DNA of 64,000 nt from positions 62,001-126,000 of the forward strand of contig JADNSB010000022.1 in the NCBI GenBank assembly GCA_019695575.1. Reading direction: 5' to 3'. A program made the position numbers and the translations under genes. Of this stretch, positions 18,912 through 27,946 are shown in pieces (positions within the stretch are counted from its first letter, which is position 1; each line of letters opens with the position of its first letter). The notes under the pieces are model-generated. The model was not told where the DNA came from and did not search any database. It saw nothing but the letters and a program-made list of their open reading frames with translations. The DNA is from Angomonas ambiguus (Eukaryota; Euglenozoa; Kinetoplastea; Trypanosomatida; Trypanosomatidae).

Positions 18912-20783
18912 ATGTCAAATATCTCTGTAGATACTTTTTATGATGGCATACTATTATGGCAGAAAACTATGACGGAGGCTTACACCCCCGTCGTCAGCCG
19001 CCGTAACGTGAATAGCAATAGTAATAGTGTTGTGGATATTACCCATCACAACAACAATAATAATAATAATAATAGGAATAGCAGTATTCACTCTGTAGAG
19101 GAAAAAATCGCAGAGCTGTACTGTTATCTTGTAGAGAGCCATCCACAGAATCCCTCGTCCTCCTCACTTGACGATGAAAAAAAAGAAAAAAAAGATAACA
19201 ACGACGACCTTTTTAATAGTATTTATGTCTCTAAAGAAGAGATAAAAGATTTGTACCTCTTGTGTACTGAAATGAACTGTGAGAGTAATTTCTCGTTTGT
19301 GATTAGAGGACTTATTCAGTACAAAAAGGCAAATCCCCTTAAAAATAATGACACTAATACTAATACTAATAATAACGGTAGTAGGAGTAGTAGTAGTAGT
19401 ATGAATCCTATTAGTAATGAACGAAATATTTCAAAAAAGCAGCTTGGGCTAGTGCTCACCTGCTGGGTGGCTGCTGTCCACAGAAAAATAAAGTGGTTCT
19501 TTGACAACTATTATGACAGTATTGTCTATGAATTTGTTCAGCCTCACCTGGATGAGGAAGCTAATAATAATAATAATGATGATAATAATAATAATAGTAA
19601 TAGTATTAACTGTGATCGTTGGTTCTACGTCCTTGCCTACGTGCTCTACTCCTGGTGCCCTGTACTCTCCATGATTATTCAAAATCAAGTCCAACCACCC
19701 CCTCCTCTTCCCACCGAGGATAATAATATTACTAATAACAATAATAATAATAAAGGGTTGCGACAGGCTCACCGCACGCTGCCTCGTATCCGCGAGTGGT
19801 TACTCATGTTGGGCGAGCAGTGTGAGCAGAAGGCGGTGCTGACCCCCAAGTTAGGCCCCTCTCGCCGTACCATGTCTAGCCAGAGCAATCGCATCAGCCT
19901 CAGCGGTACGTACAGCAGCAGCCAACGAAGCGCCTCCTGTGCCCACCCCAGCTCTCCTTACCGATGCCTACCGCAAAACGGTATTCAGGTGCATCCGCCT
20001 CTTTCCACTGCCGCGGTGGCTACGACAGTGGCGACGGTACTAGGCCATAAACTGGAAGCTGAAACCTCCGTGGAAGAGGAAGAAGAAGAAGAAAAGAAGT
20101 ACTATGTGGATGGATTTAGTGATAAGGTGCATCTGAGCAGTCAGCACAGTGAGAGTATGGGACTGCAAGGACAACACTCTATCAGAGGGGCGGAGCCTCA
20201 AGATACCTCTTCCCCTCCTCCTCGACCGCCACCGCGTCCACCGTCCTCCACCATCACTGAAGCGAAAGAGTCCAACACCCTTCACGACGACAATAACCAA
20301 AACAACAACAACAATAATAATAGTAATAATAATGAAAATAATAAAACCTCCTCCTTCTCAGTTATGGAGTATACTCTCTCCAACCGCAGAGGGGAGGACG
20401 AGGAGGAGGAAGACATGATGGTGCTCACCCGCAATAATAGTCAAGAAAACTGTTGTAGTAGTGGTAATAAAGCAGAAAACGAAAAAAAGGAAAAGGAAAA
20501 GGAAAATGAAGAAGGAGAGGAAAATAACTATCTTCCTCCTCCACAACAGCAACTTGATAATAACAAGAAAAAAAAAGAAAAAAAAACGTTAGACACCCCT
20601 CCGAGCAGTGAAAAAGAAGACAAGGAAACACCAGGAAGTTGCACAAGCGATGAGGAAAAGGAACTCAATAGTCATTCTAAAAGGAAATCGGAAAAAAAAC
20701 GTAAACAAGAAAAAAAGGAAAAGAGAAAAAAAATTAATGCCAAAGGGGAAGAAGTTCCTAACTCCAGCTGCAGTGTACTGTAG
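18912..20783 (+). CDS. Asn-rich protein with C-terminal CaaX box
   Basis: The protein has 623 residues and ends in Cys620-Ser-Val-Leu. It is preceded by a strongly basic segment (KKRKQEKKEKRKK), so the C-terminus has the polybasic plus CaaX layout of prenylated membrane-bound signalling proteins. Leu in the last position usually favours geranylgeranylation. The N-terminal third holds ordered helices with aromatic and Cys residues (LYLLCTEMNCESNFSFVIRG; LVLTCWVAAVHRKIKWFFDN; WFYVLAYVLYSWCPVL), broken by Asn runs near 19040, 19565, 19735 and 20310. The middle is Ser/Pro-rich and includes a proline cluster. I do not recognise the ordered domain. The lipid anchor is inferred from the motif alone. 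Confidence 0.78.
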   Translation: MSNISVDTFYDGILLWQKTMTEAYTPVVSRRNVNSNSNSVVDITHHNNNNNNNNRNSSIHSVEEKIAELYCYLVESHPQNPSSSSLDDEKKEKKDNNDDLFNSIYVSKEEIKDLYLLCTEMNCESNFSFVIRGLIQYKKANPLKNNDTNTNTNNNGSRSSSSSMNPISNERNISKKQLGLVLTCWVAAVHRKIKWFFDNYYDSIVYEFVQPHLDEEANNNNNDDNNNNSNSINCDRWFYVLAYVLYSWCPVLSMIIQNQVQPPPPLPTEDNNITNNNNNNKGLRQAHRTLPRIREWLLMLGEQCEQKAVLTPKLGPSRRTMSSQSNRISLSGTYSSSQRSASCAHPSSPYRCLPQNGIQVHPPLSTAAVATTVATVLGHKLEAETSVEEEEEEEKKYYVDGFSDKVHLSSQHSESMGLQGQHSIRGAEPQDTSSPPPRPPPRPPSSTITEAKESNTLHDDNNQNNNNNNNSNNNENNKTSSFSVMEYTLSNRRGEDEEEEDMMVLTRNNSQENCCSSGNKAENEKKEKEKENEEGEENNYLPPPQQQLDNNKKKKEKKTLDTPPSSEKEDKETPGSCTSDEEKELNSHSKRKSEKKRKQEKKEKRKKINAKGEEVPNSSCSVL

Positions 20784-21724
20784 AGAAAAATCTCTGTATA
20801 GTAAAAGGTAACTTTAAAAAATGAAAGAAAAAAAAAACTATGTAAGACTAGTAAGGAAAAAAAAAAAAGGTATTAAAAAAAAAAAAGAATCCCCGTATTC
20901 AGGTATTTTTATTTCTACTTTTTTACTTTTTAATCACTATTATTATTAATAACACTTAATTTAGGCTGTTATGCTTATGTTTTTGTATTTTTTTAGTACC
21001 TTTTTTTTTTTCTTTATTCCCACGCTTGACGACATATATTTGTATATTGTATGATTACAATTCTTTCAATTTTACTTTTTTTTTTTGATTTTCTATAGTG
21101 ATTTTTATATATTTATTTATTTATTTATTTCTGTATTGACCTCTCTCATTTTTAATTTAATTGCCCATTGTATTACACTCAGTGTAAATAAAACTTATAG
21201 TTTGATCTTTTATTTTATTTATTTATTTTTTGTTATCTGTGTTTTTTTCGTTGTTTGGTCGTCGATGTTGTCGTTGTGATGGCGAAAAAGGTGTTGATTT
21301 TTTTATTTTATTTTATTTTTTACTACTAAATAATTGTTATTTTATCTTATTTTCATGTCTTCCCATTTTATTTTGCTTTTTTTTTTTAAGTTTTTACCTC
21401 TACACACAAATACACTCTCGAGAGTGATTAAAAGGATAAAAGAAAAATATATAATATAGAGCCAAACAAAAAAAAAAAAGAATTATTTTTCATCGTGTCT
21501 TTTAATATTTCCGTCAACATTTATATTTAAGTGCAATATTTATCTAAATAAGAATAAGATTTAACTACACTTTCTGATAATGGGCGTGACACATGGAAGA
21601 AAGGGGAAAAAAAAAACCCTCACAAGTGCTGTTCTCCTTTCTCTCCCTCTCTCTCTCTCTCTAAAAAAAAAAAAAAACAAGAAAAATAATAGTAAAAACA
21701 ATAAGGAAGAAGGGAAATATATAA
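20784..21724. other. A+T-rich intergenic spacer
   Basis: About 940 bases with A-runs (20830-20885), T-runs (21001-21013, 21076-21087, 21378-21388) and a CT-rich block at 21620-21662. The CT-rich block is followed by an A-run and then the POLIB start, and is a likely acceptor region. No gene was recognised. Confidence 0.6.
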
Positions 21725-24700
21725 ATGAAACGAATTTTAGGTAGTCTGACAAACAACGACCGAAAACATTTCTGTGTGGCCCTCAATACCTTCCGAAGTG
21801 CATACGGTCAGCGCCACTACACTACTACTACTACGCTTCTCGCTCCTAAAGGGAACCCTTCTGCTAAAAAAAAGAAAAAGAATGTCAATGACAAATCTTC
21901 TTCTTCATCAGGGGAGGTGGCGTACCGACTGGAGGAGTTGGTTCACACGCAGGATCAACTCCTACAGGAGCTTACTAGTAGTTCTTCTAACCAAACCCCA
22001 CTGACCTCATCCTCGTCGTCTTCTGCAGGCAAGAAGGGAAAACCCATTCTCAGTGCCTCTTCTCTGCGAGCGTTTTCAGAATACTTTAGCCTCACGAAGG
22101 ACCGTCGGTCCTCCTCCAAGTCCAAACCCCTGACGAACGAAAAAGAAGTGAAGGATTATGTGGCCAATGTATTGCGTCAGGTGGAGGAGGAAGAGAGGAG
22201 GGAGTCTTTGAAGAAGAAGAGCAGCATCGGGGGCACCCATCCCGACGCCAATACCCCCGCCGAGCACTACACCAAGCTAGAAATCTTTCTCACCCACTAC
22301 TCCGAGGAGAAACGGTGTATTTATCTCTTCTCCGTCACCGCCAATCAATTAGTGTTGAAGGTGCCGTTGGACGAGAATGGTCAGGAGTGGTCGTTGGCGG
22401 ATGAAATGATTCAGTTGACCAACGGTGCCTCCGAGTTGGTGCTCATCCCTATCATACCAGAAGAGGGCGAGGAGGAAGCGGGGGAATGGACATCAGGACG
22501 ACGAGGGGGAGGGAAAAAAAAAATAAGGAGTAGAGGAGTCGATAGAGAGAAAATTAGGAGCCTTATTGAAGCTCACGTGTGCGCCCCACTTCGCGCCAAC
22601 GGTCTCTTGCCGGTCGCGGCGGTGGATACGATGGAGCTACGGCAGTCTCTCGTGTTAACCCCACCCTCTATGAAGAGTGTGTTGGACTCTTTTCATCGAA
22701 TGCGACGGGGTAAAAGGAAAAAGGCCAACTACAACAACGACACTACGACAATGACGGACGAGGAGGAGGAGGAGGAGGAGGTGTGCCGTGCTCACTGGAT
22801 TTATCTTCGCACGCTTGTCTGCAGCGACGCAGCGGGACTCTTTAGAGGGAATCGCGTGCACTCTGGAGAGGAGGACCCGGTACAGCTATTAGGGGACTAC
22901 ATCTTACCTCGGTTTGATGTGATGGTGGTGCACCTGGTGAGGGCGGGCACGCGCAGCATGAACCTCTCCGTGTGGCATCCGCAACGAAAGCGGCACTACC
23001 ACGCCAAAGGCATGCTGTCCGATATTATTGGTTCCTTCATTCAAACTCGCTGTCGTCGTATCATATTTGTACCCACTAACCGCACCGACCGCACGTTACT
23101 CTTCCGCTGTCGTACCGCTCTGCTCAAGACGGGGTGTGAGTGCACGGTCGTCTACGCGTCGGATATTAGTGAAAAATACCGTAAAATATTTCAATCCGAC
23201 CCGGCGCGCTACTGGAATGCCCTCAAGGAGAACAGCAAGTCCCTCGATGCGGATGTGTTGATGATGGTGTATCAGACCGCCGGCGTCACGCTGAGAAACT
23301 CCCACAAAACATACCTGTTGGAGAGTGGCAAGCTCAAAGGGGAGGCCCTCGCTGGAGGGAAACAAAAGAACGGGAAGGCGAAGGAGGAAGGGGAAGAGAA
23401 GGAACTGACGCTTCAGACGAATGTGGAGGAGTGGTTGTCTCAGCTGGAGCTACCCGCCAGGAAAGCGGCAGAAGAAAAACAACTCGTCCACTACACAAAG
23501 TACCTCGTGATTAGTTTTACCGCGACGGAGCACAGTGCGTTCGGCCAGCCCAATAACGCCACCGCCCCACAGAACTATATTCTCAGCACCGCCATGACCG
23601 ACTACCACGGCCACACGCTGCAGCCCTGGACACGGTACGAAGGGAGAGAAGGGCTGCGGCTGCCCTCTCTGGAGGAGTACGACGTGTTGGTCGTGCACGA
23701 CGCGAAGCGGTTCTTGCTCTTTTGTTGGACCGATCCCGACCTCATCGGATTCCTGAAGCGAGGCGGGCGGGTGTGGTGTACACAGCTGGGGGAGTACCTC
23801 CTAGACGCCCAGCGCTGCAAGTCCGGGAGCAATCAGCTAGAGGCGGTGTGCCTCAAGTACGGCTATCACGTCCCTCCGTCGTCGGTGGTGGGGGTGTCCA
23901 AGGAGCAGTTGCCGTTCCGTCACCATAGAGAGTATCTACGGCAGGGTGTTATCGCCACGGAGGGGATATTCCGAGAGCAGCTACGAAAGGCCGTTCAACA
24001 GAGTCAGCTGATTAGCCTGGCTCATCGCATGGACTCTCTCCTGGCGATGGCCTCAATGGAGTTTGCGGGTATTTACATCGACACAGCGGAGGCGGAGCGG
24101 CAGTCCAAGGCGCTGCGTGGGGTCGCCGATGCACTGGACCGTACGCTGGATGCGTACATACCCCCTGAGGTCCCTCAGGATAAACGGATGATGTTCGACT
24201 GGTCCTCCATCTCCCACATGCACGCGTACCTCTTCGGGGGAAACATCACCATTGGGTTTCACAGTCAGGCCCGAAATAGTGAAGTGTGGACGTCCAACTT
24301 AATTCACCTGTGTGCGCACGCCTCTGTGCTCTTTGATCTGAAAGGGGAAGTTCACCTACAGCGCTACGCGGCGCAGAACAATCTCCCTACTCAAGGGAAT
24401 ACCCCCAAATTCATTCGAGACCACCTCGAGGCGACGGGGTCCCTTAAAAAAAAGAAATTCCGGGTGGTGGTGTTCGACGTGGAGACCACCGGACTCAACG
24501 CAGCGACGGATGCGATTATTGAAATCGCCCTGTATGACCCCGTAGAAAACACCTCTTTTTCCTCCCTCGTGAACCCCAAAAGACCCATCTCCCCCGCCAC
24601 CGTGAAGATACACAATCTCACCAACGCAATGGTGAAGGGCGCTCCTACGATTGACGTGGTCGCGAAAGGGATCGCCAAGTATCTGCGATTAGACCGCAGG

Positions 24701-26452
24701 TCGTACGACCCGGACGAAATCCTCCTCCTCGTCGGCCATAATGTGTTCAGCGTCGATGAGCCCATGTTGCGACGGGCCTTGGAACCACAGGTGTCGGCGG
24801 AGGCCAGCGACGGCATTCTCTACGTCGACTCGCTCCCTTTATTGCGAATGCTCAAGTCCGAAATGCAGCGGTCCAAAGTGGTGGATAAGAAAAGGATCGA
24901 TCACCACCTGCTGGAAACGTTAACTAATTCGTTGCGGCTGAGCAGTTTGATATCCAAACTGAATATTGTCCCTGAAGGTGAAATCCACCGTGCCGACACC
25001 GACGCGAAGGCGTTGTGGTTTGTACTCGTCAACGCCTTTGGTCTGACAGGGAAAGGGGTAAAGACCCAACAGGAGTTCATTCTGCGACAGGCCGCCAAGA
25101 CACTGGTGGGGTATCCCGCTACGGGGTGTTTTGTGCCCACCGAGCGGCGCCAGCAATCGCTGCAGGTTCGCCTTCCCGGGGTAGCGGCCCGTGATATCAA
25201 AAATACCAAGTTGCTCGCCAGTCTGGCCTCGCAGCCTCTCAGTGATGCGGTGCTCGATGCGCTGCATGTACGAGGGGTGAAGGTGGCGGGTCCGCTCCGT
25301 CAGCGACAAAGACTAGACAACCACGCCGCCCGTTTCCTTCACATGGAGGAAAAGTCGCTCTGTACCCTTCATGATGACTGCACCGTACATCAGTTCATTG
25401 ACATGACCTCCACGAGCACCTCACGCACCGTCAGCGCCTACCCGAGCTGCCAAAATATCCCCAAGGATGATAAATCCTCCGTCCGACGGTTATTCGTGTC
25501 GCGGTTCGGGACCGACGGGAGGTGTGTCGAAATTGACTACTCCCAGCTGGAGATTCTCGTCCTCGCAGTGCTGTGCAACGATAAAAACTTGACCAGAGAT
25601 TTACGAAACGGTCTGGACTTTCACATTAAGCGAGCGGCCTTCTTCAGTGGGCTGCCGTATAAAGAGATTTATGAAGGGTACCACAGAGGAGTGCCCAAAT
25701 ACACACGACTGCGTAAGACGGCGAAACAGTTTTCGTTTCAACGGCTCTATGGGGCGGGGGTGCCGTTGCTGCACAAGACCACAGGGTTAAGTGTAAAGGA
25801 ACTCACCGCGTCCATCACCGCCGAAGATAAAGAGTACCCCGATATCGCCCGGTTTCATCGAATGATGCGGAGTGTCGCCCTCCGCCCCAACAACCCCGGT
25901 CTCCCCACGGGATTCATTGTGGAGCTGCCCACTGGGGTCCGCATGAACTTCAAAACCCGCGATGTCATCTTGAACCTTCCGCCACTCAAGAACTACCCCA
26001 TACAGGGCTACGGGGCGGAGCTGGCACAGATGATGGTGGGGAAGGTATTTCGCCACTTGTGTCAAAACAACTTTTACGGCCAACGCGCCTACTTGACCAA
26101 CTTTGTACACGATTCGCTTTGGCTGGACTGTCATGTCAGTGTACTGAAGGAGTGTGTGAGGAATGTCTGTTCTATTCTCTGCCAAATTCACGAGTACGTG
26201 CCCAAGACTTTCCCAGGAGCGAAGATTGAAGTTCCGTTTCACGTCTCCGCCTCCTGCGGCATCGACATGTGCTCGATGCAGTCCATCACCGAAAATAATG
26301 ATTTTTCGTTCGTTTCTTCACAGAAGCGGTCCACCCTTGACGAGGTGGAGGAGTCCCCTCTGCAGTGGAGCGAAGAAGGGTTTAATAACGAGAATACTGA
26401 CGTGGAGGAGGTCAATGATTTTGAAGAGGAGGGAGAGGAATTCACGGTTTGA
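21725..26452 (+). CDS. POLIB: Mitochondrial (kinetoplast) DNA polymerase, family A, POLIB type
   Basis: The protein has 1575 residues. The C-terminal third is a family A polymerase: motif A DYSQLEIL with Asp1271, O-helix RKTAKQFSFQRLYG near residue 1337, and motif C VHDS with Asp1463. The thumb begins near residue 770 (MASMEFAGIYIDTAE) and is interrupted by a DEDDh exonuclease with Asp918/Glu920, Asp1011, His1088 and Asp1093 all present. It resumes before the TGRLSS-like block (TSRTVSAYPSCQNIP). An exonuclease inside the thumb is the hallmark of trypanosome POLIB, which acts in kinetoplast DNA replication. A weak copy of the usual Pol I exonuclease fold seems to remain near residues 660-725 (GEYLLDAQRCKSGSNQLEAV). 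The N-terminus is basic and Thr-rich, as in a presequence. Unusual: Ser1464 sits where most family A enzymes have Glu. Confidence 0.9.
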   Translation: MKRILGSLTNNDRKHFCVALNTFRSAYGQRHYTTTTTLLAPKGNPSAKKKKKNVNDKSSSSSGEVAYRLEELVHTQDQLLQELTSSSSNQTPLTSSSSSSAGKKGKPILSASSLRAFSEYFSLTKDRRSSSKSKPLTNEKEVKDYVANVLRQVEEEERRESLKKKSSIGGTHPDANTPAEHYTKLEIFLTHYSEEKRCIYLFSVTANQLVLKVPLDENGQEWSLADEMIQLTNGASELVLIPIIPEEGEEEAGEWTSGRRGGGKKKIRSRGVDREKIRSLIEAHVCAPLRANGLLPVAAVDTMELRQSLVLTPPSMKSVLDSFHRMRRGKRKKANYNNDTTTMTDEEEEEEEVCRAHWIYLRTLVCSDAAGLFRGNRVHSGEEDPVQLLGDYILPRFDVMVVHLVRAGTRSMNLSVWHPQRKRHYHAKGMLSDIIGSFIQTRCRRIIFVPTNRTDRTLLFRCRTALLKTGCECTVVYASDISEKYRKIFQSDPARYWNALKENSKSLDADVLMMVYQTAGVTLRNSHKTYLLESGKLKGEALAGGKQKNGKAKEEGEEKELTLQTNVEEWLSQLELPARKAAEEKQLVHYTKYLVISFTATEHSAFGQPNNATAPQNYILSTAMTDYHGHTLQPWTRYEGREGLRLPSLEEYDVLVVHDAKRFLLFCWTDPDLIGFLKRGGRVWCTQLGEYLLDAQRCKSGSNQLEAVCLKYGYHVPPSSVVGVSKEQLPFRHHREYLRQGVIATEGIFREQLRKAVQQSQLISLAHRMDSLLAMASMEFAGIYIDTAEAERQSKALRGVADALDRTLDAYIPPEVPQDKRMMFDWSSISHMHAYLFGGNITIGFHSQARNSEVWTSNLIHLCAHASVLFDLKGEVHLQRYAAQNNLPTQGNTPKFIRDHLEATGSLKKKKFRVVVFDVETTGLNAATDAIIEIALYDPVENTSFSSLVNPKRPISPATVKIHNLTNAMVKGAPTIDVVAKGIAKYLRLDRRSYDPDEILLLVGHNVFSVDEPMLRRALEPQVSAEASDGILYVDSLPLLRMLKSEMQRSKVVDKKRIDHHLLETLTNSLRLSSLISKLNIVPEGEIHRADTDAKALWFVLVNAFGLTGKGVKTQQEFILRQAAKTLVGYPATGCFVPTERRQQSLQVRLPGVAARDIKNTKLLASLASQPLSDAVLDALHVRGVKVAGPLRQRQRLDNHAARFLHMEEKSLCTLHDDCTVHQFIDMTSTSTSRTVSAYPSCQNIPKDDKSSVRRLFVSRFGTDGRCVEIDYSQLEILVLAVLCNDKNLTRDLRNGLDFHIKRAAFFSGLPYKEIYEGYHRGVPKYTRLRKTAKQFSFQRLYGAGVPLLHKTTGLSVKELTASITAEDKEYPDIARFHRMMRSVALRPNNPGLPTGFIVELPTGVRMNFKTRDVILNLPPLKNYPIQGYGAELAQMMVGKVFRHLCQNNFYGQRAYLTNFVHDSLWLDCHVSVLKECVRNVCSILCQIHEYVPKTFPGAKIEVPFHVSASCGIDMCSMQSITENNDFSFVSSQKRSTLDEVEESPLQWSEEGFNNENTDVEEVNDFEEEGEEFTV

Positions 26453-26482
26453 AGGACTGTTATTCCTAAACCAATATAAATA

Positions 26483-26523
<41 letters not shown>

Positions 26524-26815
26524 TACGTCATAGAACTCACCACAATGAAACCATAAATACAACAGATAGTCTTATTTGACCTTGTTGTTCTTACGTGTGT
26601 GTATGTGTATGTGCACTTCCATCATGTCCCGCAGGTAGTGACTGCCACCATGCTTACTTCCTTTCGTTTCTTTCTTTCTTTCCTTCTTTCTTTCTTTTTT
26701 TTTTTTTTGGTCGCAATAGCCAAGGGTGAAAAATAAATATACATTTATATTATCCGCTCAGTCCGGACTTTATATATAATAATAATAATAATATTAATAA
26801 CACGAATAGTTTAGA
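26453..26815. other. A+T-rich intergenic spacer with (TA)n repeat
   Basis: Holds a TA repeat at 26481-26518, a CTTT/T-rich tract at 26660-26710 that is a good acceptor tract, and ATA/AAT triplets at 26770-26800. No gene was recognised. Confidence 0.6.
26481..26518. repeat. (TA)n microsatellite
   Basis: A TA repeat with one interruption near 26488, directly downstream of the POLIB stop. Confidence 0.9.
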
Positions 26816-27508
26816 ATGGAAGAACACAACACGCCCGTTTCTCCGGTAGAATTAAAGGAAAGTGAGGCACCCAAAGTGGAGCTCACCTCCAACGAAATAC
26901 TAAACAAGGAACCACCACAACCCCTCGCAGAGTCTCTTCCCGCAGAGGAAAGTCGAAAGAAACGAATCACCATTAAGGAGAATACCGATGGGCAGGAAGG
27001 AGAGGACAGTACACCGGAGGGGAAGAAGGGAAATTACAAGTCCGCCTTCACCAAGGAAAGGCTCTCTACGCCAGAAAGGATACGACAGAAGACCGCTAAA
27101 CTCTACGAGGAAGTGCACAACTTGATTGACAAGCATGAAACTAGAAACACACGCCAGAGGGAAATCTCACGGCATGACTCGGACTACTACGGCAGGAAGG
27201 AAAGTATTGCCAATATCGGAAACGGTCTTCGTAGTCGCTCCCGGGGTTCAAGGAGTGGCTCCCGGCAACACTCCCGGTCCGCCTCCAAGGGCGCGGTCGG
27301 GGGCAGTATGGATGGTGGTAGTAAAAACTCAAGTCCGGCAATCGACTTGCAGAAAACGTTTGAGGAAAGTAGACGACAGCACTTATTAGAGGCACAGGCA
27401 CAACGGTCCCAATTTCCGCCCATGAACAAGACCTACACCGACAGTTCCAAAGATCCAGGTGCCTTCAGTCTTCGCTTCACCGACGGCGATGTCAAACGTC
27501 TGAACTAA
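26816..27508 (+). CDS. Disordered SR-like protein, unknown function
   Basis: The protein has 230 residues, mostly polar and probably disordered. The first 90 residues are rich in Glu, Pro and Lys. A short helix follows (RIRQKTAKLYEEVHNLIDKH). Residues about 136-160 form an Arg/Ser repeat (RSRSRGSRSGSRQHSRSAS) like the RS domains of splicing-related proteins. No RNA-recognition motif is seen, so an RNA-binding role is only a possibility; phosphorylated cytoskeletal proteins can also carry such stretches. The end (FSLRFTDGDVKRLN) looks more ordered. Start is the first ATG after the spacer, stop is TAA. Confidence 0.75.
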   Translation: MEEHNTPVSPVELKESEAPKVELTSNEILNKEPPQPLAESLPAEESRKKRITIKENTDGQEGEDSTPEGKKGNYKSAFTKERLSTPERIRQKTAKLYEEVHNLIDKHETRNTRQREISRHDSDYYGRKESIANIGNGLRSRSRGSRSGSRQHSRSASKGAVGGSMDGGSKNSSPAIDLQKTFEESRRQHLLEAQAQRSQFPPMNKTYTDSSKDPGAFSLRFTDGDVKRLN

Positions 27509-27946
27509 CGGGCAGCAGAACACACACACACACTTACGGGGGGAAAGATCTGTGTGGTATTCACTACACACTTTTATACATTACCATAATCCGTTTAAAT
27601 TCACTACACTTTCCCTTGTTGTCTTGGCTGTTGTGGTGGGTTTTTATTTTTTACTTTCATTTGTTTGTATTATTCGTCTCTCAAAGAATAAATGTATATC
27701 CTGACTCGCATGTAATGTATAAATAACATAAAAAAATAGTTGTTGAAACCGAACAGTGTTCTCTCTCATTCCCCCACTGAAAGGGTTATACATGGACAGG
27801 TGTATAGGATGACTCAAAAAGAAAAAACTAATCTTCATTTTTTTATATTTTCTAATTTTTCTCAACCCACTAACAGAAACGTAAAGGAAACAATAACAAA
27901 AAAAAAAAGGTAAATAGAAAGAAGAGAGAGAATAAATAAAAAAAAA
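27509..27946. other. A+T-rich intergenic spacer
   Basis: A mix of T-rich (27640-27675, 27838-27860) and A-rich stretches. An A-run lies immediately before the next ATG. No gene was recognised. Confidence 0.6.
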
